A stretch of DNA of 54,041 nt, from assembly GCA_945901045.1 (NCBI GenBank), contig CAMDKK010000023.1:1-54041 (forward strand). Direction: 5' to 3'. This DNA is from Limnohabitans sp. Rim8. GTDB taxonomy: Bacteria; Pseudomonadota; Gammaproteobacteria; Burkholderiales; Burkholderiaceae_C. Under the pieces are notes generated by a model. It did no database searches, had not been told where the DNA came from, and saw only the letters and a list, made by a program, of their open reading frames with translations. How positions within the stretch are numbered: position 1 is the stretch's first letter; every line of letters begins with the position of its first letter. Position numbers and translations under genes: made by a program. Below, piece after piece: positions 7,838-16,586 of this stretch.

Positions 7838-10800
7838 TCATTCCGACAGCGCTTCTAACTTCGGTTGCCCCAAACTCTTAAGAACATCCCGCACCATCTG
7901 CGCACGCATCTTAGGGTCGGGCAGTTCGCGCTCAATGCGCAGTTTGTCGTTGCCGGCCAGTTTGATGTGTTTGTTTTTTTGGATCAGGCCGATGATGGCC
8001 ATGGGGTCCACAGGCGGGTTGGGCTTGAAGGTGATCTGAATCAGGCTTGGCGAGGCATCGACCTTAATGACGCCATAGGGCAGTGTCAGCACGCGCAGCC
8101 GGTGAACGTCCACGAGCGTTTGCGCTTGCGGTGGCAGTTTGCCAAAGCGGTCCACCAGTTCTTCGAGCAGGGCGTCGATCTGGTCGCTTGTTTTGGCGGT
8201 GGCCAGTTTTTTGTAGAACGACAGGCGCAGGTGCACGTCGCTGCAGTAGTCGCCCGGCAGCAGGGCGGGGGCGTGCAGGTTGATGTCGGTGGTGGCCGAC
8301 AGGGGGCTCAGCAAATCGGGCTCTTGGCCCAATTTGAGACAGCGCACGGCTTCGGACAGCATTTCGTTGTACAGCTGAAAGCCCACTTCCATCATGTTGC
8401 CGCTCTGGTTTTCGCCCAACACTTCGCCCGCGCCGCGAATTTCCAAATCGTGCATGGCCAGATAAAAGCCACTGCCCAGTTCTTCCATTTGCTGGATCGC
8501 GTCGAGCCTTTGGGCGGCTTGCTTGGTCAGGCCTTGGATCTCGGGCACCATCAGATAGGCATAGGCTTGGTGGTGGGATCGGCCCACGCGTCCGCGCAGC
8601 TGGTGCAGCTGCGCCAGGCCAAATTTGTCGGCGCGAGAAATCACGATGGTGTTGGCCGTGGGCACGTCGATGCCGGTCTCGATGATGGTCGAGCACAGCA
8701 AGATGTTGTAGCGCTGGGCCACAAAGTCGCGCATGACGCGCTCCAGCTCCCGCTCGGGCATCTGGCCGTGGGCCACGGCGATGCGGGCTTCGGGCAGGAT
8801 TTCTTCCAGCTTTTGGCGGCGGTTTTCTATCGTGTCGACTTCATTGTGCAAAAAGTAGCATTGCCCGCCGCGCTTGAGTTCGCGCAGCACCGCTTCGCGG
8901 ATCACGCCCGTGCCTTCGTTGCGCACAAAGGTCTTGATCGCCAAACGGCGTTGCGGCGCGGTGGCGATCACGCTCAAATCGCGCAGGCCCTCTAAAGCCA
9001 TGCCCATGGTGCGCGGTATAGGCGTTGCGGTCAGGGTGAGTACGTCCACCTCGGCACGCAGGGCTTTCATGGCCTCTTTGTGGCGCACGCCAAAGCGGTG
9101 CTCTTCGTCAATAATGAGCAGGCCCAGGTCATGGAACTTGGTGGATTCGCTCAGCAGCTTGTGCGTGCCGACCACAATGTCCACGGTGCCATCGGCAATG
9201 CCTTTGAGCGCGGCAGTGACTTCCTTGCCCGAGCGAAAACGCGAGATCTCGGCCACTTTGACCGGCCATTTGGCAAAACGGTCTTGCAGCGTTTGGTAAT
9301 GCTGCTCGGCCAACAGTGTGGTGGGCGCAAGAATAGCGACTTGCTTGCCCCCAGTGACGGCCACAAAGGCGGCACGCAAGGCCACTTCGGTTTTGCCAAA
9401 ACCCACATCGCCGCAGACCAGACGGTCCATCGGGCGGGGGCTGATCATGTCTTGAATCACGGCATGGATGGCGGCGTTTTGATCGGCCGTTTCTTCAAAG
9501 CCAAAGTCATTGGCAAATGTTTCGTAGTCTTGCGGGCTGTAGCGGAAGGGATGACCCTCACGCGCTGCGCGGCGGGCGTAAATGTTGAGCAGCTCGGCTG
9601 CCGAGTCGCGCACCTGTTCGGCCGCGCGGCGTTTGGCTTTTTCCCACTGGCCCGAGCCCAGTCTGTGCAGCGGTGCTTCATCAGCGCTCACCCCCGTGTA
9701 GCGGCCAATCAGTTGCAGCTGGCTCACCGGCACATAGAGCGTGGCTTGGTCGGCATATTCGAGGTGCAAAAACTCTTGCAGGGCAGGTGTGCCGTCTTCG
9801 TTTTTTTCGCCCAAGTCCATGTTAATCAGGCCGCGATAACGGCCGATACCGTGCTGGCTGTGCACCACGGGGTCGCCGACATTGAGTTCGCTCAGGTCTT
9901 TGATGAGCGCTTCAACGTCGCTGACCTGTTCTTGCTTTTTACGTCGGCGCGTGGTGGGGCCTGCGGCAAAGAGTTCGGTCTCGGTGACCAGATCGATGCC
10001 TTGCTCAAACCAGTGAAAGCCCTGGTTGAGCGATGAGGTGGCCATGCCCACTTTTTCTTCGCTGGTCAAAAAATCTTCGAGGCTGTCGAACACCGGTGGC
10101 GTCAGTCCGCTCGAGCGCACAAAGTCGAGCAAGCTTTCTCGGCGGCCATCGCTTTCGGCCAAGATGAGGACGCGGGTGGCGCCGCTGCGAATGTGCGCTT
10201 GCAAGCGGGACAGCGGGTCCTCAGCGCCGCGCACCACGGTCAGGTCGGGTAGAGTTTGTGCAAGTGCGTTATCAGGGATGTCGTCGGTGCCTGTCCGAAG
10301 TGCGAGTTGGGCGTACTGGTTGCACAGACCGTAAAACTGCTCGGCATTTAAAAACAAGGCTTCGGGGGGCAGTGCAGGGCGCTCCGGGTCACCTTGCACC
10401 AAGCGGTAGCGGTCTTTGGTGTCTTGCCAAAAGCGTTGAAAGGCAGGCTCTAGGTCGCCATGCAAAACCACGGTGGCGTCTTTGCCCAGATAGTCAAATA
10501 CGGTGGCGGTTTGCTCAAAAAACAGCGGCAAGTAGTATTCGATGCCCGCCGTGGCCACGCCATTGCCCATGTCTTTGTAAATGCGGCTTTTGGTGGGGTC
10601 GCCTTCGAGCAGTTCACGCCAACGGCTGCGAAACTTGGCGCGTGCCGCTTCGTCCATCGGGAACTCGCGCCCGGGCAGTAGCCGCACTTCAGGGACGGGG
10701 TAGAGGCTGCGCTGGCTGTCCGGGTCAAAGGTGCGGATGCTGTCGATCTCGTCGTCAAACAAGTCGACTCTGTAGGGCACCAGCGAGCCCATGGGAAACA

Positions 10801-11320
10801 GATCGATCAGGCCGCCGCGCACCGCGTATTCGCCTGGGCTGACCACCTGCGTCACGTGGCTGTAACCGGCCAAGGTCAATTGGGCTTTGAGCTTGGCTTC
10901 GTCGAGTTTTTGTTTGACCTTGAATTCAAAGGTATAGCCTGCTAAAAAAGCGGGCGGTGCGAGGCGGTACAAAGCGGTGGTTGCCGGCACTAAAACAAGG
11001 TCAGCGCCTTGGGCTTTGTCGCGCTGGCTGATGCGCCACAAGGTGGCCAAGCGCTCACTGATCAAGTCCTGGTGGGGTGAAAACGTGTCGTAAGGCAGCG
11101 TTTCCCAATCCGGAAAGATGGCCAAACGCAAGGCGGGTGCAAAAAACTGCACCTCGTCCACCAGGCGTTGCGCGTCTGTTGCATCCGCCGTCACGATGGC
11201 CGTGATCCGACCTTGCGCTTTGTCGCGCAAGGCCAGTTGGGCCAGCAAGACGGCGTCTGCCGAGCCCACCGGGCGGGGCAGGGTGAAACGTTTGCCGAGT
11301 GTGAGAGGGGGTAGATTCAT
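7838..11320 (-). CDS. mfd: Transcription-repair coupling factor Mfd
   Basis: A 1160-residue ATP-dependent translocase that pushes stalled RNA polymerase off damaged DNA and recruits UvrA. The order is: N-terminal UvrB-like module, RNA-polymerase interaction domain around GDPVVHSQHGIGRYRG, the RecG-like motor with Walker A CGDVGFGKTEVA and DEEH box IIDEEHRFGV, helicase motif TLTATPIPRTM, then QLRGRVGRS, and the C-terminal TRCF domain. The start at MNLPPLTLGK (11320) is chosen. The open frame extends 72 codons further upstream but crosses a terminator-like hairpin and the ispD promoter region and has no conserved sequence. It is convergent with the Bug receptor gene. Confidence 0.97.
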   Translation of the reverse strand: MNLPPLTLGKRFTLPRPVGSADAVLLAQLALRDKAQGRITAIVTADATDAQRLVDEVQFFAPALRLAIFPDWETLPYDTFSPHQDLISERLATLWRISQRDKAQGADLVLVPATTALYRLAPPAFLAGYTFEFKVKQKLDEAKLKAQLTLAGYSHVTQVVSPGEYAVRGGLIDLFPMGSLVPYRVDLFDDEIDSIRTFDPDSQRSLYPVPEVRLLPGREFPMDEAARAKFRSRWRELLEGDPTKSRIYKDMGNGVATAGIEYYLPLFFEQTATVFDYLGKDATVVLHGDLEPAFQRFWQDTKDRYRLVQGDPERPALPPEALFLNAEQFYGLCNQYAQLALRTGTDDIPDNALAQTLPDLTVVRGAEDPLSRLQAHIRSGATRVLILAESDGRRESLLDFVRSSGLTPPVFDSLEDFLTSEEKVGMATSSLNQGFHWFEQGIDLVTETELFAAGPTTRRRKKQEQVSDVEALIKDLSELNVGDPVVHSQHGIGRYRGLINMDLGEKNEDGTPALQEFLHLEYADQATLYVPVSQLQLIGRYTGVSADEAPLHRLGSGQWEKAKRRAAEQVRDSAAELLNIYARRAAREGHPFRYSPQDYETFANDFGFEETADQNAAIHAVIQDMISPRPMDRLVCGDVGFGKTEVALRAAFVAVTGGKQVAILAPTTLLAEQHYQTLQDRFAKWPVKVAEISRFRSGKEVTAALKGIADGTVDIVVGTHKLLSESTKFHDLGLLIIDEEHRFGVRHKEAMKALRAEVDVLTLTATPIPRTMGMALEGLRDLSVIATAPQRRLAIKTFVRNEGTGVIREAVLRELKRGGQCYFLHNEVDTIENRRQKLEEILPEARIAVAHGQMPERELERVMRDFVAQRYNILLCSTIIETGIDVPTANTIVISRADKFGLAQLHQLRGRVGRSHHQAYAYLMVPEIQGLTKQAAQRLDAIQQMEELGSGFYLAMHDLEIRGAGEVLGENQSGNMMEVGFQLYNEMLSEAVRCLKLGQEPDLLSPLSATTDINLHAPALLPGDYCSDVHLRLSFYKKLATAKTSDQIDALLEELVDRFGKLPPQAQTLVDVHRLRVLTLPYGVIKVDASPSLIQITFKPNPPVDPMAIIGLIQKNKHIKLAGNDKLRIERELPDPKMRAQMVRDVLKSLGQPKLEALSE

Positions 11321-11334
11321 GGCGCAAGCAAAGC

Positions 11335-11367
11335 AAAAACACCCCCCGCCAAAAATGGAGGGGGGTG
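11335..11367 (-). terminator. Terminator-like hairpin in the mfd leader
   Basis: On the minus strand CACCCCCC-T-CCA-TTTT-TGG-C-GGGGGGTG folds into an 8+3 bp stem with one mismatch and a four-base loop, followed at once by TTTTTG. It ends 14 bases before the mfd ATG. No minus-strand gene lies upstream that it could terminate, because ispD is divergent, so it looks like a leader attenuator. Confidence 0.6.
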
Positions 11368-11387
11368 GAAATTCAGTAACAGCTGGT

Positions 11388-11421
11388 ATTTTAAAGGGCC
11401 GTGCCCCGACCCCTCTAAAAT
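11388..11421. promoter_or_regulatory. Candidate back-to-back -10 elements for mfd and ispD
   Basis: TAAAAT occurs on the plus strand at 11416-11421, 7 bases before the ispD ATG, and on the minus strand at 11393-11388, about 70 bases before mfd. Neither has a convincing -35. If the plus-strand element is used, the ispD transcript would be nearly leaderless. Confidence 0.35.
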
Positions 11422-11428
11422 CGTGGTG

Positions 11429-12136
11429 ATGAACCAGTTTCACTTTTTGATCCCCTGCGCTGGCAACGGCAGTCGTGCGGGCACGGCACAGCCCAAACAA
11501 TACCAATGGCTCGCCGGGCAACCGATGGTGATGCATACGTTGCAGGCTTTGGCCCGGGTGCCGGGCTTGGCCAGTGGCTGGGTCATTGTTTCACCGGGTG
11601 ATGATTTTGCCTGGCCCAAGGCGAATTGGCCAGATCGGTTCTGCCTTTCGAAGTGTGGCGGCGCCAGTCGGGCAGAGAGCGTATTCAACGGTTTGTCGGC
11701 CATGCTGGCTGCAGGTGTTCGCGCCGAAGACTGGGTTCTGGTGCACGATGCGGCGCGCTGCTTGGTGCAGCCCGAAGAGGTGATGGCCTTGTTGCAAGCC
11801 TGCAGCCAAGACGATGTGGGCGGCTTATTGGCTGTGCCGCTGCCCGACACCCTCAAAACACAGCAAGTTGGCAGCGATCTTGCCCGCGTGGAATGTACCT
11901 TGCCGCGTGCTGGGAAATGGTTGGCGCAAACGCCACAGATGTTTCGCCTCGGGGCTTTGCATGCCGCCTTGGCTGCGGTCGCCAGCACAGGGTTTGAAGG
12001 CATTACTGATGAAGCCAGTGCCATGGAGAGGCTGGGTTTGTCACCCCGTTTGGTGCTGGGATCGGCGCAGAATTTCAAAGTGACTTATCCGGCCGATTTT
12101 GCTTTGGCCGAAGCCATTTTGAGGAGCAGGACATGA
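11429..12136 (+). CDS. ispD: 2-C-methyl-D-erythritol 4-phosphate cytidylyltransferase
   Basis: Third enzyme of the MEP isoprenoid pathway, which transfers CMP to methylerythritol phosphate. It has 235 residues. The nucleotide-binding N-terminus is [20 protein letters not shown], and [20 protein letters not shown] and the C-terminal [14 protein letters not shown] are family motifs. The ATG at 11429 is preferred over two in-frame GTG codons just before it. The stop overlaps the ispF start by four bases, so the two are translationally coupled. Confidence 0.94.
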   Translation: MNQFHFLIPCAGNGSRAGTAQPKQYQWLAGQPMVMHTLQALARVPGLASGWVIVSPGDDFAWPKANWPDRFCLSKCGGASRAESVFNGLSAMLAAGVRAEDWVLVHDAARCLVQPEEVMALLQACSQDDVGGLLAVPLPDTLKTQQVGSDLARVECTLPRAGKWLAQTPQMFRLGALHAALAAVASTGFEGITDEASAMERLGLSPRLVLGSAQNFKVTYPADFALAEAILRSRT

Positions 12137-12627
12137 GTGCAGGTCAGAATTTTCGGATTGGAGAAGGCTGGGATGTCCACGCGTTGGTGCCGGGCCGCAA
12201 ACTGATCTTGGGCGGCGTCGAGATCCCTTACAACATGGGCCTGCTGGGCCATTCAGATGCCGACGTTTTGCTGCATGCCATCACCGACGCGTTGCTGGGT
12301 GCCGCTGGATTGGGTGACATTGGGCAGCATTTTCCGGACACGGATGCGCAGTTCAAGGGGGCCGATTCGTCGGTGCTTTTGCACGAAGCCATGCGCTGTG
12401 TACGTGACGCTGGTTGGGAGTTGGTGAACGTGGACAGCACCGTGATGGCGCAGTCTCCCAAGCTCGCACCGCACCGACAGGCCATCCAAACTTCCGTGGC
12501 CAAGGCGCTGGGCGTCAGGCTTGATCAGGTGAATGTGAAAGCCAAAACCGCAGAAAAGTTGGGGCCCGTCGGCATGGGCCAAAGCATGGAAGCCAGAGCT
12601 GTGGTGCTGCTGACCCGCAAGACTTGA
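12133..12627 (+). CDS. ispF: 2-C-methyl-D-erythritol 2,4-cyclodiphosphate synthase
   Basis: Fifth MEP-pathway enzyme, which forms the cyclic diphosphate. It has 164 residues. Zinc ligands are visible in GWDVH (Asp14, His16) and in [23 protein letters not shown] and [13 protein letters not shown] (C-terminal substrate loop) complete the signature. It starts inside the ispD stop. It is convergent, nine bases apart, with the sensor kinase gene, and no obvious terminator is seen between them. Confidence 0.96.
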   Translation: MSAGQNFRIGEGWDVHALVPGRKLILGGVEIPYNMGLLGHSDADVLLHAITDALLGAAGLGDIGQHFPDTDAQFKGADSSVLLHEAMRCVRDAGWELVNVDSTVMAQSPKLAPHRQAIQTSVAKALGVRLDQVNVKAKTAEKLGPVGMGQSMEARAVVLLTRKT

Positions 12628-12636
12628 GTTTATGGA

Positions 12637-13995
12637 TCAGCTCTGAGGGGGGATATGTGCTTGCTTGAATTTCATCAGCGCCATCAAACCGCCGTTGGCG
12701 TTGTTGAACACTGAAAACGTGCCTCCCATGCGTTGCATCGAACGCTCCACGATCGCCAATCCCAAGCCGGAACCCGTGGCCGAGGTGCGGGCAGTGTCGC
12801 CTCGGTAAAACGGTTGGGTCAGGTTTTTCAAGGCATCGTCAGTCACACCTGCCCCATGGTCTCTGACCCTGAACAAGACCCAGCCTTCATGCACGCGCGC
12901 GACCAAGTCCACACGGGTGATGCCGTCATTCGGCGATTGTCCGTAGCGCCGCGTATTTTCCAAAAGGTTTGACAATACGCGGCTTAATTCGACATGTTCG
13001 GCTTCTACAAACAAGTCGCAAGCCACGTCGATGTGGACTTCGAAGTTGTCGCGTTTGAGAAAAGGGGCCACGCAACCACTGATGATTTGCGTGAGCAACA
13101 CGGGTTCCATTTTTAAATTGCCGGGGCGCGCATAGTCCAAAAATTTATCAATGATGGCGTCCAGTTGTTCGATGTCGGCGGCCATGTAGGCGCGTGCTTG
13201 CTCGTCGGAGACACTCAGTTCTGTCTCAAGCCTTAAACGCGCAAGCGGCGTGCGCAAATCGTGAGAAATACCCGCCAGCATCAAGGCCCGCTCTTGCTCG
13301 ATCTTGGCGAGTCTTTCGGCCATGCGGTTAAAGCCGATGTTGACTTCGCGGATTTCGCTGGTGGTCACGTGTTCATCCAGAGGGGATGCTGTGAAATTGC
13401 CATCGCGCACACGACTGGCTGCAACCGAGAGTTGTCGCAAAGGGCGGTTGATCAGGCGTGCAATCAAAGCGGCGCCCGCCAAAGAAAAAGCGCAGGCTGT
13501 CAGTAGCCACACCAGCCAGGTACTGCCGCTGACGGTATTCAGGCGATCAGGGTCCATCAGCAACCAGTAACTGTCTTTCTCAATTTGAAAGCCAACCCAC
13601 AAGCCAGTTGAGCCATTGACTTTGCTGGCAATGATGGTGCTCTGACCGAGTCGCTTGACCAGCTCTTTGCCAATCAGTACTTCTAATTCCGATTGTCCAA
13701 AGGGCTCAAAGCTGTCGGAGGGTTCCCGGGTGCTGATGCTGACGTCTTCTTCGTCCGCGAGCATTTTGAGCAAAGACACACGGGCGATCTCATCGGTGTG
13801 CATCAGAGCGGTCCGAATAAGGTTCACGACAGAAGCAATTTGGTGCGCATTGCGCAGCATACGAGGCTCGTACTCTTGCGTTCGCAGCAGTTGCAACCAG
13901 GCCAAGGCGCTGCAAAAAATAAGCAGCGAAAGCAAGGCAAAGGTGCGCCAGAAAAGGCTCAGCCCCGTTTTGGATTCGACAGGAATTTCAGCCAT
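12637..13995 (-). CDS. EnvZ/RstB-type sensor histidine kinase
   Basis: Inner-membrane sensor kinase of 452 residues. TM1 spans about residues 14-35, a periplasmic sensor loop follows, TM2 spans about 158-182, then a HAMP segment. The H-box is AGISHDLRTPLARLR with phospho-acceptor His245. The N-box is VLSNLLENTRRYG, and the glycine motifs are VRDHGAGVTD and GSGLGLAIVER. The HAMP-DHp arrangement and the partner make it OmpR/EnvZ class. The start overlaps the response regulator stop by eight bases, showing coupled translation. The signal sensed is unknown. EnvZ itself is only one possibility. Confidence 0.9.
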   Translation of the reverse strand: MAEIPVESKTGLSLFWRTFALLSLLIFCSALAWLQLLRTQEYEPRMLRNAHQIASVVNLIRTALMHTDEIARVSLLKMLADEEDVSISTREPSDSFEPFGQSELEVLIGKELVKRLGQSTIIASKVNGSTGLWVGFQIEKDSYWLLMDPDRLNTVSGSTWLVWLLTACAFSLAGAALIARLINRPLRQLSVAASRVRDGNFTASPLDEHVTTSEIREVNIGFNRMAERLAKIEQERALMLAGISHDLRTPLARLRLETELSVSDEQARAYMAADIEQLDAIIDKFLDYARPGNLKMEPVLLTQIISGCVAPFLKRDNFEVHIDVACDLFVEAEHVELSRVLSNLLENTRRYGQSPNDGITRVDLVARVHEGWVLFRVRDHGAGVTDDALKNLTQPFYRGDTARTSATGSGLGLAIVERSMQRMGGTFSVFNNANGGLMALMKFKQAHIPPQS

Positions 13996-14719
13996 TGCCC
14001 TCGGGAATAAAAACGTAGCCTACTCCCCAAACCGTTTGAATGATCTTTGGGGTGGCCGGGTCGATCTCAATGAGTTTGCGTAAGCGCGAAACTTGCACAT
14101 CCAGACTGCGGTCAAAGGGTTCAAACTCGCGCCCCCTGGCCAATTGGGCCAGTTTGTCCCTTGTCATGGGCTGTCTGGGATGACGCACCAAGGCTTTGAG
14201 CATGGCAAATTCGCCCGTGGTCAGCGGTATATCCTGCTCGTTTTTGCGCAGTGACCGTGCGCCCAAATCAAAACTGAAACCGCTGAACTGGATGACTTCG
14301 TTTTCTGCAGAAGGCGCCCCTGGGACTTCGGCCGTTGGACGGCGGCGAAGTACCGCATTCATGCGGGCCAACAGCTCGCGGGGATTGAACGGTTTGGCCA
14401 AGTAGTCATCAGCACCGACTTCCAGGCCAATGATGCGGTCCACGTCTTCTCCCTTGGCCGTGAGCATGATGATGGGCGTGCGGTCGTTCGCAGCACGCAA
14501 GCGGCGGCAAATGCTCAGCCCATCTTCCCCCGGCAGCATCAGATCGAGCACCATCAGGTCGACGCTTTCTCTTTGCAAGATGCGATTGAGTGCGCGGCTG
14601 TCCTCGGCCAGTAAAACATCAAAACCCTCTTGATTGAGGTAGCGACGCAGCAGGTCACGAATGCGGGCATCGTCATCGACCACCAGCACTTTGTCGAGTC
14701 GTTTGTCAGGAATGTTCAT
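13988..14719 (-). CDS. ompR: OmpR-family response regulator
   Basis: Response regulator of 243 residues: receiver domain with acidic pocket VVDDDAR (residues 14-20), phospho-acceptor Asp59 in VLDLMLPGEDG and the conserved Lys in LTAKGED, then a winged-helix DNA-binding domain with REFEPFDRSLDVQVSRLRK and IQTVWGVGYVFIPEG. The sequence is close in style to OmpR. The start at MNIPDKRLDK (14719) is preferred over an upstream in-frame start at 14791 that would overlap the dehydrogenase gene. It is co-directional with, and 38 bases downstream of, the dehydrogenase. Confidence 0.9.
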   Translation of the reverse strand: MNIPDKRLDKVLVVDDDARIRDLLRRYLNQEGFDVLLAEDSRALNRILQRESVDLMVLDLMLPGEDGLSICRRLRAANDRTPIIMLTAKGEDVDRIIGLEVGADDYLAKPFNPRELLARMNAVLRRRPTAEVPGAPSAENEVIQFSGFSFDLGARSLRKNEQDIPLTTGEFAMLKALVRHPRQPMTRDKLAQLARGREFEPFDRSLDVQVSRLRKLIEIDPATPKIIQTVWGVGYVFIPEGNG

Positions 14720-14757
14720 GTCTATGCCAACCAGAAGTGATGAAGAAGGGCTTGTTT

Positions 14758-15528
14758 TTATTGTGCGGTCCAGCCGCCATCCATGTTCCACGCCACACCG
14801 CGCACGTTGTTGGCCGCAGCGGAGCAGAAAAATACCGCCAATGCGCCCAACTCTTCAGGGGTGGTGAATTGCATGGAAGGCTCTTTTTCTTGCAGCAATT
14901 GTTTTTTGGCCTCTTCGTTGCTCAAACCCATGGCCAAAGCCTTGGCGTCCACTTGCTTTTGCACCAGTGGTGTCAAGACCCAGCCGGGACAAATGGCATT
15001 GCAAGTCACGCCAGAGGTGGCGTTTTCAAGGGCTGTGACTTTGGTCAAGCCCACAACGCCATGCTTGGAAGCCACATAGGCTGATTTTTCTGCTGAGCCC
15101 ACCAAACCATGGGTAGACGCGATATTGATGATGCGGCCCCAGTTAGCCGCCTGCATCGCGGGCAGCGCTAAACGTGTGGCGTGGAATGCACTGCTCAGGT
15201 TAATGGCAATGATGGCATCCCATTTTTCGATCGGGAAATCCTGGATCGGTGCTACATGTTGAATGCCGGCGTTGTTGACCAGAATGTCGACCCGCCCAAA
15301 GGTGTCGGCTGCGAATTTCATCATGGCTTCGATTTCGCTGGCACGGCTCATGTCAGCGCCGTGGTAGGCCACTTGGACACCCAAGGCACGGATTGCTGCT
15401 TGCGCGCCTTCGGTGTCTCCAAATCCGTTCATGACGATGTTGGCGCCTTGTTGGGCCAGTGATTTGGCGATGCCCAAACCAATGCCACTGGTTGAGCCTG
15501 TAACGAGCGCTGTCTTAGCTTTGAGCAT
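14758..15528 (-). CDS. 3-hydroxybutyrate dehydrogenase (SDR family)
   Basis: Short-chain dehydrogenase of 256 residues matching D-3-hydroxybutyrate dehydrogenase, which interconverts 3-hydroxybutyrate and acetoacetate with NAD during polyhydroxybutyrate breakdown. It shows the Rossmann motif TGSTSGIGLGIA, NNAGIQHV, the catalytic Ser in NIASTHGLVGS, and Y-x3-K as YVASKHG. CNAICPGWVLTPLVQKQ is characteristic of this subfamily. It is the first gene of a minus-strand string with the two-component pair. No promoter was identified with confidence. Confidence 0.88.
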   Translation of the reverse strand: MLKAKTALVTGSTSGIGLGIAKSLAQQGANIVMNGFGDTEGAQAAIRALGVQVAYHGADMSRASEIEAMMKFAADTFGRVDILVNNAGIQHVAPIQDFPIEKWDAIIAINLSSAFHATRLALPAMQAANWGRIINIASTHGLVGSAEKSAYVASKHGVVGLTKVTALENATSGVTCNAICPGWVLTPLVQKQVDAKALAMGLSNEEAKKQLLQEKEPSMQFTTPEELGALAVFFCSAAANNVRGVAWNMDGGWTAQ

Positions 15529-15636
15529 GGGTGCTTCTCCGTGTGGTGCTTTGATTCGAGGTCTAAAAGTTGATTATCGCGCGCTTGGCGCCCCTTTTTG
15601 AAGGCACACTTGGGTTTTGCCTTGACTTGTTACTTT

Positions 15637-16542
15637 ATGAAACAGCCCAGCTATGCCCATGTTGAATGCCCCGATCCTCAAGGCCACCACCGCATGGCTT
15701 ATGTGTGTTGGGGAGATCCGCTTGCCTCCCACGTGGTGGTTTGTGTACACGGCCTGACCCGCCAAGGTCGTGATTTTGATACGTTGGCACAAGCCTTGGT
15801 GGTCCAGTCACCTCATCCATTGCAAGTGATCTGTCCGGATGTGGTTGGCCGTGGTCAAAGTAACTGGCTGACCCGAGCTGAGGGCTATCAAATCCCGCAA
15901 TACGCCTCCGATATGGCTTTTTTGCTGGCACACCTCCAACAGCAAGTACCCTTTCAGACACTGGATTGGGTGGGCACCAGCATGGGCGGCTTGATTGGCA
16001 TGGTGGTGGCAGGGCAGTCTGAACTGATAAAGCCTTGCCGTGTCAGGCGCTTGGTGCTGAACGATGTGGGGCCAGTCGTGTCCTGGCCCTCCATAGAGCG
16101 GATGAAAACCTATGTGGGCAAGACGGGCCATTTTGAGAGCCTTGAGCATGCGGCAGACGCCATGTGGGCCGTCTCGCAAGGTTTCGGGCCGCATACCCGT
16201 GAGGTATGGTTGGCCTTGTCTGCGCCCATGCTCAAGCGCCAAGCCGATGGCAGCTTGACGCTGAACTATGACCCCTCTATTGGCGAATCGATTCGTGCGG
16301 TGACACAAGAGTCCACTGTGGTAGCCGAGCAAATCCTTTGGCACCTGTATGATCAAATCACCGCGTCCACCTTGTTGCTTCGGGGGGAACAGTCCGATCT
16401 GCTGACCCCAGACACGGCCAAGGCCATGCACTTGCGTGGTCCTCGCGCACAGGTGGTGGAGTTTGCCGGCGTCGGCCATGCACCCACCTTGACCAGCGCA
16501 GATCAAATTCAGGTGGTGGCCGATTTTTTGCTTTGTGATTAA
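15637..16542 (+). CDS. Alpha/beta hydrolase (serine nucleophile)
   Basis: Alpha/beta-fold hydrolase of 301 residues. VVCVHGLTRQGRDFD supplies the oxyanion hole, and GTSMGGLIGM is the nucleophile elbow with Ser115. The acid is probably within the SDLLTPD segment, and the base is the His of GVGHAPTL near the C-terminus. The ATG at 15637 is preferred over the TTG at 15598, although neither has a strong ribosome-binding site. It precedes relA by 44 bases on the same strand, but a functional link is not evident. The substrate is unknown. Confidence 0.82.
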   Translation: MKQPSYAHVECPDPQGHHRMAYVCWGDPLASHVVVCVHGLTRQGRDFDTLAQALVVQSPHPLQVICPDVVGRGQSNWLTRAEGYQIPQYASDMAFLLAHLQQQVPFQTLDWVGTSMGGLIGMVVAGQSELIKPCRVRRLVLNDVGPVVSWPSIERMKTYVGKTGHFESLEHAADAMWAVSQGFGPHTREVWLALSAPMLKRQADGSLTLNYDPSIGESIRAVTQESTVVAEQILWHLYDQITASTLLLRGEQSDLLTPDTAKAMHLRGPRAQVVEFAGVGHAPTLTSADQIQVVADFLLCD

Positions 16543-16586
16543 TTGAAATCAGAGCAGTTCAGTGAACCCAAGCTTGCATGATGTGA

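Noticed and set aside
7865-8995. Long plus-strand open frame of 376 codons
   Set aside because: It lies wholly opposite mfd, whose reading is unambiguous. The frame is rich in His/Gln/Val, as expected for an antisense shadow of a GC-rich gene.
11356-11367. G-quadruplex in the G-run upstream of mfd
   Set aside because: The G-run pairs fully with the nearby C-run as a hairpin followed by T residues, which is a simpler explanation.
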